From NCBI GenBank assembly GCA_019614645.1, contig JABWDB010000046.1:2122001-2186000 (forward strand): a stretch of DNA of 64,000 nucleotides. Reading direction: 5' to 3'. Origin of the DNA: Stratiolaelaps scimitus (taxonomy: Eukaryota; Arthropoda; Arachnida; Mesostigmata; Laelapidae). Under the pieces are notes generated by a model, which had not been told where the DNA came from, made no database searches, and saw nothing but the letters and a program-made list of their open reading frames with translations. Shown piece after piece: positions 47,526-60,629 of the stretch (positions are counted from its first letter, which is position 1; each line of letters begins with the position of its first letter). The position numbers and the translations under genes are program-made.

Positions 47526-47672
47526 GTCAGCGCGGTGGCTTGGACGGGCTCGAGTCTCTGGTTGTAATTAGCGAGAGATCGCGGGGTCGAGTCCTTCTGC
47601 GTGATGAGGACGTATACGAGAGCTTAAGCATTGTATGAATTGCAGTTACTTTAATAAGCCAATAAAGACTTA
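47526..47672 (+). mobile_element. tRNA-derived SINE, full length (copy E)
   Basis: The head GTCAGCGCGGTGGCTTGGAC at 47526-47545 is followed by a tRNA-like body and a B-box-like GGGTCGAGTCC at 47584-47594. The conserved tail follows: GAGAGCTTAAGCATTGTATG, AATTGCAGTTACTTTAATAA and CCAATAAAG, ending near 47670. Order and spacing match the copy at 15612-15750 in the opposite orientation. It is the most complete copy in the window. Confidence 0.75.
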
Positions 47673-49136
47673 CCTATTGTAGCTTATGGATCTTTCTCGG
47701 ATGGAACATATTCGCCTCCTAAACATGTGTCAAATCACTCGTGAGAATGCGTTTGTATACGTGTGAAGGTGGTCGAATCAAATAGAATTGTGCTGTTGGC
47801 TGACTATTCAGAAGAAATCGAAACAACAAAAATACCGAGCTCCGTTTAAGCCTTGGGTTATCTTGTCAAAGTTTCAATGATCAACACAAACGATGAAATA
47901 TTTACGGCTCTTTCATGCTGGGTTTGTTTGGCCCCATCGGGGATGCTCGGGCGGCAAAGTCTTTGACTGTAAAAACCATGGGTAGAGGTTCAAATGCCAC
48001 AATGTGACATATACATGTGTACAAGAATTGTGAAAAGTAATCAAAATATATAAATTATATCTCACTGATGTTGATTAACGACCCGGAAAAATTACCTAGT
48101 ATAAATTGGTTGGTGGTGCTGCCAAAATTCACCACCTACTAGCGCAGACCGTCTGACAGATTAATCGCAGCTTAACATGATAGCCGCCTGCGGGGACAAC
48201 AAGAATATATACGGATTATAACAAGATCATACTATAAAATAGAACCATGCAGAAGTAAATCAAAAATGCAATCGCGAATCAGTCGGGCAACAACGACGAC
48301 GTCAATAACACTTCGTTGTCTCTACACAATTTGAGAGACCTTGTACCCCCGGAGTCCTGATCACTGAGCAATTCTCGTACGGCCATTTCATCACGTGTAA
48401 GATATAACCTGCACACAGGTTATACTACGTGATATATAAATACTGTGTCGTACGCATACAGAATGCAATTTTTCGCGCATATTGATGTTCGGCATCGTGG
48501 ATTGACTTGTGATCTCGATAGCAGTACACATGAAGTATTCATACCGTATGGATGCTAAGCGATGAGCTTGTGAGGTTATGCACCGATGATGGTCGTGTTT
48601 TTATGGTGATGACCTTGACGGACGATAAATCCAAAGGATGACTATAGAAGTACACTATAGACTAATATATGAGGGTGACTTGAGCAACAGTGAGGTACAC
48701 AAAGGGTCTATGGGCACACTGTTCTTCGCACTGTGATCGAGCACTTTAATTGGTGAGAGTTCCACAGACGGGCAAACGGTAGGACAGAGCTAGACGCACT
48801 CTCAGTTTCTCATCTGATACAGGCGACCATCGAAGAGGATGTCAACCATAAAAAATCAATGTGGGACAGCCTTCGTAATGAGTGCACCCTTTATCGACCG
48901 TTATTCCCACTGGATTCTGGTATCACTATGCACTAGACGCCGGTAGCAACAGCACAACGGTGTTCGAAGGTCCAGAGACGAGCCAGCCAACGCTGTGATA
49001 ATTCGTAGTGACTAGGGTGTGTACGGCTCTATTTAAACTACTGTTCGCACTGTGGGCCTCAGCAGCCACTTGATCTCTAAAATTCGAAATATATATGTTT
49101 ATATGCTTTTTTCTGACTTTTTTTTTGCTAAACTTT
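47673..49136. other. Non-coding stretch
   Basis: AT-leaning DNA with no recognised gene. A 42-bp imperfect palindrome lies at 48391-48432 and a T run (49122-49128) just before the transposon. Confidence 0.5.
48391..48432. repeat. Imperfect palindrome with two paired blocks
   Basis: The inner stem TATAACCTG / CAGGTTATA (48403-48411, 48416-48424) has a CACA loop. The outer stem TCACGT / ACGTGA (48391-48396, 48427-48432) flanks it through a short asymmetric bulge. The fold would be a 15-bp interrupted hairpin. Confidence 0.85.
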
Positions 49137-49278
49137 CAGTCGCTCAAAGATATCACATTTCAAGAACATTCCACGAATATTTGACTATCTAACCCAAATG
49201 GAGACATTTGATATTGGAGAAATTGTCGTCTTGAGAATGCTGGTCAAAATGGTGGTCCAGCCAGTATCTGTCGAGTGG
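49137..49278 (+). repeat. Left terminal inverted repeat of the Tc1-like element
   Basis: It starts CAGTCGCTCAAAGATATCAC and includes CACGAATATTTGACTATCTA and GACATTTGATATTGG. These words pair, with scattered mismatches and a small gap, with the reverse complement of 50550-50697. Such a length is longer than minimal Tc1 repeats but within the range of related elements. Confidence 0.8.
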
Positions 49279-49344
49279 GACACTTGAAACGCAAGAGATC
49301 GTTTTCGTATAAATTTTCTGGACCCTTTATCAGCGAAAACTACG

Positions 49345-50479
49345 ATGGGCCGACGCCGCCAGCTTAGTGAAGATGAGAAAAATATTAATTTCAACCTTGA
49401 TAAAGAATTTAGACAAGTCAAAATCGGAAATCGCTCGTATTTTGCAAAGAAGCAGGGAGGCGATTTCGAATTTTCCTAAAGATCCTGAACAGTGCGGGAC
49501 GACGAAAGCGCCAAGTCGACCCGAAGCAGTAAATGCGCCTGAAATACGCCGCCTCCTCCGAAGAGCCTCTAACATCGCTTTTGGACTTGTCGTGAAATTG
49601 CAGCCGAGGCTGGGGTCGAATCGAACCTCCGAAAGGTGCAAAGATGTCTTCAGACATCAGAAGATTTAGTTCGTCGAAAACTCAAGCGAAAAGCCACATT
49701 GAAACACAAAGATGCAAGATTGAAGAGCTTCGTTCGTGAGCACATTTCGTAGGCAGAGGAGTGGGAACGTGTGCTTTTTTCTGATGAAAAGAGATTCAAT
49801 CTCGACGATCTTGATGGACATTTTTATTACTGCCACGACATTAGGAAAGAAGAGAAACTTCTAAGTAGACGACAAGCGGGGGATGGTGGTGTGATTTCGT
49901 GTGTAATTTCGTTTCGAATATCGTACATTTATATGTGATGTTTTTAGTATTAGTGTGACCTGAGGTGCAAAAAGAAACCCTTTTATTTTTATATTTTATC
50001 GAGAACTAAAGTGAATATATATTGCAGTTGCGAAAATAAACTTGGTTTTGAAATTGAAACTGATGATTTGGGCCGGTATTAGCTACAACGGAAAGACCGA
50101 TTTGCTCTTCGTAGTCGGGCGCATGAAGAGAAGTGCCTACGTTTCTATGTTGAAGGATCATCTAAGGAATCACGTCGAGAATATCTGTGCTGGGAGATTT
50201 ATCGTCCAGCAGGATAAAGCAGCAGTTCATACGGCGAAGATTGTCAAGGAGTTCTTCGGAACTCAAGAAATACAGTCACTGAGCAGGTCCGCACGCTCTC
50301 CAGACTTGAATATTATAGCAAACCTGTGGAGCGTCTTATCTAGAGCTGTTTCTGTTGGTGGCAATCAGTGTCAAAAGCTACATGAGCTACAAAAAAAAGC
50401 TTTGGTAGCCGAATGGGATGTTCTTGGATCAAAAACCTCACACGTACATCTTATGAATCTATGCCCGATAATCGATTGA
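49345..50479 (+). pseudogene. Broken Tc1-like transposase
   Basis: The frame starts at ATG 49345 with a Met-Gly-Arg-Arg-Arg-Gln-Leu-Ser word typical of Tc1 transposases. Frame changes then occur: the helix-turn-helix part (Lys-Ser-Glu-Ile-Ala-Arg, about 49420-49500) lies in a different frame, and the catalytic part returns to the first. A TAG at 49750-49752 interrupts it. The first catalytic Asp is in Phe-Ser-Asp-Glu-Lys (codon 49783-49785). The second is in Gln-Gln-Asp-Lys-Ala-Ala-Val-His (50213-50215). At the third site the usual Asn-Ile-Ile-Glu-Asn-Leu-Trp reads Ala for Glu (GCA 50318-50320). A 166-bp insertion splits the region between the first and second Asp; because 166 is one more than a multiple of three, the flanking frames agree once it is discounted. 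The longest intact piece is 50042-50479. Confidence 0.85.
49897..50062 (+). other. 166-bp AT-rich insertion within the transposase
   Basis: The family pattern Gln-x-Gly-x-Gly-x-Val-x-Trp is interrupted after GATGGTGGTGTGATT and resumes at ATGATTTGGGCC. The interval is AT-rich with stops in all plus frames and no coding similarity. GATT occurs at both edges and might be a short target duplication. An intron origin is less likely but conceivable, since ATATATTGCAG occurs near 50018-50028. Confidence 0.55.
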
Positions 50480-50549
50480 TTTCTCTTCTGGAGAACGGCG
50501 GCGGCCCGACAAAGGACTAAATTTGTAAAGGAACGATATTAGAATTCAG

Positions 50550-50697
50550 TTATCTTCGACAAAACACCAACTGGACGATCATTTTGTCGCACTCTCAAAA
50601 CGACAGTTTCTAATATCAAATGTCTACATATCATATGAACTAGATAGCCAAATATTCGTGAAATGTTCTCGAAAAACGTGACATCTTTGAATGACTA
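50550..50697 (-). repeat. Right terminal inverted repeat of the Tc1-like element
   Basis: On the minus strand it reads AGTCATTCAAAGATGTCACG, CACGAATATTTGGCTATCTA, then GACATTTGATATTAG and GTCGTTTTGAGAGTGCG, matching the left repeat in order. It carries an extra few bases (around 50632-50640) relative to the left repeat. Confidence 0.8.
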
Positions 50698-51615
50698 AAA
50701 GCGAAACTACAGTGCCACTTGCGGTTGAGACAACAAAAAAAACTGAGAAACATGCGGGTGGGCTATCATTTTGCCGCGCGCTGTGTGGATATTCACTCAC
50801 TGTTTTCGCTGAATCCAATAATGACAGAACTATACGTGATCGGCCAGCGTACATTGTTCATCAATTGTCTAGTTATGCCTGACTTACTGCTGGCGCATTG
50901 CTGGAGCAAAATCTATTTATTGTATCTGGAGGTATATATATATATATATATATACACGACTGTTATCCTGAAGTTCATCGTAATCGAGCCAAGCAAATCG
51001 ACCTACTTTGTCTGCTAAAGCTCCTCGACCCCATGGGGGTGTTCAATAGCGCCGATCGTCACAGTCAATTTTGTATTCACTGTTTATTTGACTTTATATT
51101 ATACATGGATGACTTGATATTTTTCGTCAGATCGACAAACCGAAAGGCGTTTCTAGTTTGGCGTCCTCCATTGTCTACCGATAGCTGAATTGACGGGCTC
51201 TTCTATAACAAAAAAAAAAAAAGTGAGCAGCTTTCAAAGGCTTCGTTCATCCGACAAATTCACCTTCGTCCATTCATTGATTCATTTGTTGTCACCATCA
51301 TCGTCTTTGCAGTGAACATTTGAGCAAAGCGATACAGCGACATGAACAATGATTGCATTTAGTAATGATCGCGATATGCCAATAACAATAATGATGACTG
51401 CAAGATGTGGCTCCCGTAACCAGCGAATGAGTTCGGAGCTCGACAAGGAAAACATTTCGACTTCTGTCCTCCACGCTTCGTTCGATTGGCGCCTGCCTAA
51501 CATCGCTGACGGCTCGGCCAGGCGAGCTGAGACGACTCAACGGCGTCCGTCATAGCCACACAATTACGTCAGACAGAGAGCCACCAACAGAGGCACACAG
51601 ACACCCAGAGGAATA
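50698..51615. other. Non-coding stretch
   Basis: A TA array lies at 50933-50954 and an A run at 51210-51222. Short frames with a Met-Asp-Asp word near 51105-51115 are discussed among the rejected items. No gene is supported. Confidence 0.5.
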
Positions 51616-53410
<1,795 letters not shown>

Positions 53411-53416
53411 TATATA

Positions 53417-53453
<37 letters not shown>
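53411..53453. repeat. (TA)n microsatellite, about 43 bp, one interruption
   Basis: TA array broken by a TG step (TATATGTATA) near 53421. Confidence 0.9.
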
Positions 53454-53455
<2 letters not shown>

Positions 53456-54630
53456 TAAAATGAAGTAAATGAGAGGCAACACAGATCGGCCGATGGACTA
53501 CGACACACGGCGCGAGGCACTCCGTGTATTGGTAACACACGTTGAAGAGCAGTGATCTTTTGGTAAAGCCTCGCACAGACCCCGAAGCACAAACCGACAG
53601 TAACAACAACAGCCTCCGTACCATCTTTTAATATGGGAATAATTCGGGGGCCAGCATTCAAGAACGAAGACACCGTCACAGCGGGCTATGCGCCAGTCAA
53701 ACAACAGCAGCCAAAACAAAAAAGACAAAAGTGACTCGAGGGATAACCATATATACGGAATTATGGGAGGAGATGAACGGTGACTTCATCTGGCGATCAG
53801 TGACGGCAACAACCCTTCTATAGAAAGGCATGCTTTCGACGTAGTCAACGCCTATAATCCAATGAGAGGTGCGAAATCGTATGAGAAGATTACATAATGG
53901 TATAAATTGTAGGGTGTATTGCGTCTATTGGGTTCGCCTGCATAGATCCAACAACACACGGATGCATACACATGTTAACGTGATAGAAACATGACATTAA
54001 CGAACGCGACCGTATACCAGCGCGCGACCAATATGGGTGGACCTTGTTGCTGTTGTTGCTTTGGCCTGGGTGTCACCGAGACTGTACAGCCTACATGTGT
54101 ACATATGGACACTCGTGGTAGAGGGTAACTGCAATTGGCCACATGGCAAACATTGACCTGAACACAACAAGGTTGACCGTTAGCGACAAAGCGATTTGAT
54201 TCGCCCCTTCAGCAAGAGTGATAGTGCGATCTCTCGTTTTTGGGAGTTTCCAACGCGAAACTTTTGGCGTACCTCGAAGTCGATGCGAACAGGAAATTAA
54301 TGGCCACATACGTGTATTCGTGAAGCACATATAGTCATCTCTTATTGTCAGCGCAATCAGAACGTAAAAAATCCATGAACATAAATCAGACTTAATCGAG
54401 TAGTATTCTAAGCTGCGGTAGATGATCTGTGTAGTTATCGCGTAAAATGATAACGCCAGCGTCTATCTCAAACGCGTACTTATATTCCGAATCAAGCAAC
54501 AATGTTCGTTTGACCCGCGAAAAGCTGCGGGACCCTTTGGGCCCAGGCGAATTTCATGTGCGCACATATATCTAAACACTTCCAATCTCGCAGCACGCTT
54601 GTTTATATCCCGTCTCAACGGTTCACTTAC
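53454..54630. other. Non-coding stretch
   Basis: No recognised gene. The minus frame 54091-54330 (79 codons) has no visible domain. A GTTGCT run lies near 54046-54060. Confidence 0.5.
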
Positions 54631-54719
54631 GGTCAACAAGTAGTCCGAAATGCGGTCTAATAATGTGTTACGAGTCATGAGTAGGCCATCCCTCAGGGTA
54701 GCTGAATCTGACTGCACAC
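54631..54719 (-). CDS. Candidate internal exon with GTAAGT donor, minus strand
   Basis: Unrecognised product. On the minus strand a pyrimidine-rich tract (TGTTTTCTGTCCGTCG) leads to TTGATCAG, an acceptor with exon start at 54719. The exon candidate is 89 nt (two bases plus 29 codons) and ends immediately before a consensus donor GTAAGT (G at 54630). The peptide is a balanced, helix-prone mix (Ser-Asp-Ser-Ala-Thr-Leu-Arg-Asp, two Leu-Leu pairs, Asp-Arg-Ile-Ser-Asp-Tyr). The frame stays open for 55 more codons into the presumed intron with similar character, so a longer terminal exon ending at 54463 is an alternative. No family assignment is possible by eye. Confidence 0.27.
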
Positions 54720-56082
54720 CTGATCAACGACGGACAGAAAACAAACATTTCGCATCGTCCTTCGCTTAAAGTCCGGGTTAACTATAGCATTTATGCTGTA
54801 TGCACTGTTCGTAAGAAGCGGCACTTCGAATTACACTTCCGGATATATTCAGTAACATGCGTGCACATCTTTATAACTGCTGGTCTCTGCATACCTTGAT
54901 TCTGTGTTGGTGACGTGAGGTAACGTCGAAAATGAAATTACACTAATTACTGCTGACGGTAGTGCCCCTACGACTGTTTCACTTGTAGCAGCAGAAGGAG
55001 GTGGCGGCAGACTTCGTTCGAAATGGCGCAACAATATTTCACTAAGCTACGTAGTGGCTCCATTAGAAGATACCTACGCGATAACAGTGACTATGTCAGA
55101 AAAGTTGTGAGTCACATGGAAAGACAACCAGTCACAAAGCAATTAGCAGTAAGACGCCGGAAACAGGTCGGAAATAGACGCTGACATAAGAACTATACGC
55201 GAAACTATATAAGATCATAAAGCGAAGACTAAAACATCAAACTAAAAGTTGAACTTTTCACAAGAACAACGTTCAATAGCTGATACGTCTGTAAGCGATA
55301 ACTAACACTGCAATTCTGTAGCGGAATTATTATAATACAAGTAAATATAGAGAATTTTCTCATCAAATCAATATGAACTCATTGGTCGTATGTCACCTGA
55401 ATTCGAATACGCCTGCAAGTAAACAATAACGATATCAATACATATCTAAATATAGATGCATATCTGCACTGCTTGTTCAAGCTTTGGTGTGAATTGGATC
55501 ACATACGAACTCTATGGAGAATAGTAGGTACTTTTTGTAAATTTTTCTAATTCGAGGAATGTCCTTAGCAAGACATACACCCGCAGTTACAGATCAAAAG
55601 GTTGAGCAAATTCTGCTCGAGGATATCTAACAAAGTGTAACGGTGCTGAGCGACGATGAACTCTCGCGAGGCACCACCTAAGAACACCAGCAAGATCCTT
55701 CGAATTCAAAGTAGGACACTGTGTTCTAATTCGATGACTTCGGACCGTTTTGACAACCCGGGCAATGACGAACAATAAGCACTAGCCAAGCCGAAGATCG
55801 CCCAATGGCGTTGTGCTCCGAAGAATTTTCTGAATTCGAACCAGAAATGACTCAGGCGAGACGGACAGGCAAACTGACGGGGATTTGAATGTTTTTCAAT
55901 AACATATGCAAAAGCACCACATCGGCGTAGTCATCATTTAAACACTAAGCAGTATAAAATTTGTATGGCTGATTTGTTCGATTCGCTCAACGATCATCTT
56001 AGCTGAGCTCATAGAACAATGAAATATTATAGCAAAAAAGTGCCCAGTCAGCGATGAAATCTAGAGACAGGGCAAGATTAGG

Positions 56083-56083
<1 letters not shown>
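54720..56083. other. Non-coding stretch
   Basis: AT-leaning unique-looking DNA with no supported gene or repeat. Confidence 0.5.

Positions 56084-56132
<49 letters not shown>
56084..56132. repeat. (TA)n microsatellite, about 49 bp
   Basis: Uninterrupted TA array between TTAGGC and TCCAGGGCG. Confidence 0.95.
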
Positions 56133-56134
<2 letters not shown>

Positions 56135-56509
56135 CAGGGCGTCTTATGCTGAAGTGATTCTATATTTATATTTTGGACACGCTTAAGGACTGGACAAGTG
56201 AGGCCTCCATGTTCTAGATATCCTATTCAATTTTATATTCGGATGTCGATTACATATGCGATCTTGGGCTGGACGACAGGACAAGGGTTTCATCTAGAAA
56301 AAATCCGACATCGACACTGGCCAAATACATTTGAGGAGACAGGTCTGCAGGTGAACACAGTGAAAGTACAGTATTCGTTGTGGACATGCAACGCATGTTT
56401 ACCCTAAGAGAAACGGAGACACATAAGGGATTCATAAAGAAGCAAAAAAGACAAAAATAGCCGCAATTGAGCCCGTACTTTTTGCACTGCCATGGCACCG
56501 AGAGTAAAG

Positions 56510-56605
56510 GGTAAAGCTTTATTGATTTATTAAAGGAACTGCATACAATGCTTAAGTTCTCTTATATGTCATGCAACGGGATTCGAACCTGCGTTATTCC
56601 AGAGT
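56510..56605 (-). mobile_element. SINE remnant with B box and tail (copy B)
   Basis: On the minus strand a B box GGTTCGAATCCCG (56577-56589) is followed by CATATAAGAGAACTTAAGCA, then TTGTATGCAGTTCCTTTAAT, AAATCAATAAAGC and a short run into TTTACCC. The tail is the closest in the window to the apparent family consensus, apart from a short deletion before GCAGTT. The A-box half of the head is not recognisable. Confidence 0.7.
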
Positions 56606-57079
56606 GGGTGGCTGGAGGCCTCTAGAGAAATCAATCACTACTATCTATCACCGAATTAACGGGTACGAGATTAGTGGCTTCTACGATGAAGTTCGTACGA
56701 CTGAAATACGCACACTGCCTTAGTTCCCGATGTTGGCAATATTTGTAAATATTTTAGCAAAAGCGACACGAGGCCCCCACGGAGGCGAATGTATCAAAGT
56801 AGAACTGAATCGCTAAGCCAAATTTAGCCCACAGATAGACAGCGATCGCCCTTTAAAGTTTTTTTTTCGTTGTTAAAGTTACATAATACAGCATGATAAT
56901 AAATAAACAAATAATATTGCATAGTGTGCGTAAATATTTGCTCAAATCTAGCGTTGTTGTGGTCGACTATGATATCAACGAGGCAATACCGTCAAGTGTT
57001 GATAGCGCATAGCAACGTCATTCGTTGGCTGGCGCAAGTGCAGTGAATCTATGCGTAACACAGTGAAGGGTCATTATTC

Positions 57080-57080
<1 letters not shown>
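56606..57080. other. Short non-coding stretch
   Basis: Nothing supportable beyond an AAATAAACAAATAA-type cluster near 56900-56915. Confidence 0.5.
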
Positions 57081-57150
<70 letters not shown>

Positions 57151-57157
57151 TATATAT
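57081..57157. repeat. (TA)n microsatellite, about 77 bp
   Basis: The longest TA array in the window, broken only by one GA step near 57149. Confidence 0.95.
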
Positions 57158-60100
57158 GAAGACGAGGGAGTTTATGGTGGAGATAGGAGTACACTGATAT
57201 TTTGTCTAATACCGGACAACTCGTTCATTCACGTAAAAATGCACGATTCTATTTACATATCGTTTGCCATCAATGTACACTAAAACTTTCAAATGGTCTC
57301 CAACGGTGAGACATATTGCCAGCGGGACATAGCAACGTCACGGAGCTATCCTATCGACGTCTCATCGCATCTGTTATATTGCTGTTGGTAGCTATCAGCA
57401 AATCGAGTCGATTGTCCAACTCACTCCGATGTCAGACACGTTGTAGATGTAGACATCGCTAACGATAGCGGACTTTTGACAGGGACTATAGGGTCGGAAG
57501 TCCCGTGGATTGTGGCTAATTATGCGCGCCCGGCGATATTCGCGCCACATAGTCAATTTTACTGGTTGACACACAGCCAACATTTACCGTCGACGGTACT
57601 ACCCTCGGCACTGCTTCGGCACCACCTAATGGTGGGAAATGTGCCCGAAATGTGTCCTGTCATGGCTGCGCAAATCATGCGCGTGTAGACAGGACACCGA
57701 GTTACGCGCCACAAGGCCGCCATTTCAGATCATCTCGTAGATGATCACGGGATGGGTAGACGTTTATTGGCTCGCAAGCAACAACACGGGCGGAGAACAG
57801 AGTTGACGAGGTAGATGTAGACAACTGAGGAGAACGGATGTGTCCAGGAGGCGCAATCTGATTTTGGACATGTATAATACACCTCCATATTGCTCAATAG
57901 GTGTCGTCTGCGGGGCTGAATGCAATGACGGATTGTTGAACGACCACATTGATCGAAGTTACATCGTACAGTACACATATGAAGAGGCAGTCGGCATCGG
58001 CCAACGAACAGTAGAAACTAACAGATTCGCGAAAACTATCAGCTGACTAAAATGGCGCCGTCATAAGATATGGGAGACGCCCTTTTCAACAGCGCGCATC
58101 GAACATCGGTCCGCCCACAGAGAGATCTCGTACATTCAGGTAGGCGAGACGAGCTAGATTTACGAGCCACCTGAACCATACCCCCCCTCCCACTCTTGCG
58201 AAGCGGGGCCAGCAAATGTGGATGTAGAATGCTTCTCAAGTTCAGTCCACTCCAATCTCCAGAGGCTCTGTCTGGGCCGTCCGCATTTGAGATTCGTTCA
58301 TCTTCTCCTCTTTGTTCATCATCCTCTTTACTCCCGTCTTACAACCGCATTTGCTCTGTACATCACGACCACTTCGAGGCGAGCACGTGTCCTCGGCTCC
58401 GACGCACACAAGAAACAGCCGGTCGTTCCCGAATCTGGCCGAATCTTGATCCGGTGAAGTTCTCTCTCCGACGTTGTCGAACGGCAGAGACGAGCCGCAG
58501 TCAGCGAGCTTTTGGCCTTTATTGGCGTTACACGGTATAGTGTACTATTAGATATTATCGAGTCCGAGGTATCGAGCACCGTCGAGGGAATCTCCTACGA
58601 ATACAAGTAGATGTCATAAAAGTTGCCAGGATGGCGAATCGGTAGGGGTAGAATACGAGCGGATCCATAAAGGAATAAATTGCTCGATTGTGTCGCACCG
58701 GGGATTTGATAGCCGAGTTACTCAGCGGTGTTAGTAATGCAGTACTGCAATCAGCGAGCGGCCACCACGGTCTTTCAGTCGCCACATTTCATAGCTGACG
58801 TTACCTATTCCTGGCCTGGTAACGGTTGGAATTGAGTTAGGATGTTAGTTACCCATCCAGAGGTAACTCACGTGCGTTTGTGCTGCTAGCCAAGTCCATT
58901 AAATTCGCTAATAGCACTCAGATCTTATCCCCGTTCATCTATGCCCTGTAACCAACGAACGCGCAACCGGTCAATCCACAACATCCAATTATCCACAGTG
59001 CCATTATCACTGATCCGGATTCTATTCAATCGTCTTGCCTCTTGTTTAACCATATTTCCCTCCAAAATTCCGACATTGGAACGACTCACCCAATCTGTTG
59101 CAGAACAACAACGAGATGTTCGGCCTAGCTCGGCCTAGATGCAGGTAACAGTTGTTCCCTGTGCGCCTTCCCATGTTACCCTGCGACTACAATGACTACA
59201 ATGGTTCCTCTACCCCCCCCCCCCCGGACAAGCTGGCCAGCTTTCTCCTCTATCTATTATATACCCGCTATTCCCGCCACCCGAGGTTCCCTCGTTACTC
59301 GTCGTAGCTACATTGTAATGCAGCAGTGAGTGGTGCTGCCGCATGCAGACGCCCCCGCTGCCTGGTGAGGCGCCCCACTCAGAGAGCTCTACTCAATCGT
59401 GTCGACACAAAGGAACACGTGAGGAGTCTCCCTCAGTTGCCTTTCGGCGGATTGAAAGCAACGGACGAGATTGTTGCTGCTGATGCGGGGCCGCTGCTGT
59501 GGCAAGCGATGCGTGCAGAGCACCGTTGTGACGCACCGGAAAATCTACCTTCAATATTTGTTTGATATGGACGGTAGGGGTTGGCCAGATACGTCATAAT
59601 AAGCGCAATGAAGGCAACGACAATATCGATGGTGGATGGCGACGATGGTGGATAAACAGCATAAACAGCGCGAGCAGCAAACAAACACAACGGGACAATA
59701 ACAACTCACAAAAAATAGCTACCGGCGGCGGCGGTAGCAGCAGTAGCAAGAACAACACAACATGTGTTGTCTCGGGGTTCTAGTGGTCTTAGATGAACGA
59801 AATGAACAATGAACGCCGCTACTTGTAACAGCTTTTTCATGAGGAGTGCTTTGCATTTTATTAAGAGGGCATCTTTCGCCCCTATCAGCCTATGAATACA
59901 ATACTGCAAAGTAAGTGATTATTGTATGATCGACATGAAAACTAAGGCATGGATCATTGTTAACTGTTGCAATGCTCAAGCCAACGAATGGAAGATTCCG
60001 CCTCAACAGGAATCTTTCGTCTTCTAGCTAATGCTGCACTGGTATAGAAATTATTTATTTATTTAATTATTAATTATTCATTAACAGAAGTAAATAAAGT

Positions 60101-60251
60101 CTCACGATATTTCAACCTTTTAGGATGGTTTGCGTTCAGCCGAACACGCTAAACCAGTTGGAGGGGGCGCTCTGAGTATCTCCTCTAATAAGACAAGACT
60201 AATTGGGACGGTCGATGTACTCCAATAACCTAACTACTAACTTTATGAGTA

Positions 60252-60254
<3 letters not shown>
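57158..60254. other. Non-coding stretch
   Basis: A 13-base C run (59213-59225), a GGC run near 59724-59736 and an ATTA-rich segment at 60050-60085 are the main features. Open frames around 58196-58579 and 59326-59565 show no domains. Confidence 0.5.

Positions 60255-60284
<30 letters not shown>
60255..60284. repeat. (TA)n microsatellite, about 30 bp
   Basis: TA array followed by CACGACGACC. Confidence 0.95.
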
Positions 60285-60287
<3 letters not shown>

Positions 60288-60629
60288 GACGACCTGGTGA
60301 GTAACGTAAGCTGAATAATCAAATAGGCGAGTTGGCAGACGGGCGTTAACCCGTAACACAGAGCAGAGCGTTCCGTCGCTTCACGTTACAAACGCCACCG
60401 TCGGCTTATTCCCTATCAAAGCGAAGAGACCACCTCATATTTATAATGTAACATATCCCTACGCGCGCCCCCCGGCGGCTCGTCCCCCTGATTGCAATCA
60501 ATTAGTGCTAGCTCAAGCATTCACCGACCTGTATCCCCGACCGGCAATCCTCCAGAGCTTACGGCTAACCCCGATTAGTTATGGCGGCAACGTTTCCCCC
60601 AATGGGATACCATTATAAGGCCGTTGTCG

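Larger units (their letters stand above)
49137..50697 (+). mobile_element. Degenerate Tc1/mariner-type DNA transposon
   Basis: An element of about 1.56 kb, bounded by long inverted repeats of about 140 bp and carrying a broken Tc1-like transposase on the plus strand. The inverted repeats are diverged from one another, and a 166-bp segment interrupts the coding part, so the copy is old. Cut-and-paste Tc1/mariner elements insert at TA; I cannot define a clean TA duplication because the outermost bases are eroded. The element is not autonomous in its present state. Confidence 0.85.

Noticed and set aside
50898..51188. A Tyr-Met-Asp-Asp word and an Asp-Pro-Met-Gly word in one plus frame, suggesting a BEL/Pao or other reverse transcriptase next to the Tc1-like element
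   Set aside because: The order of the two words is reversed compared with BEL/Pao, the spacing is wrong, the frame starts in a TA array, and no other RT motif is present.
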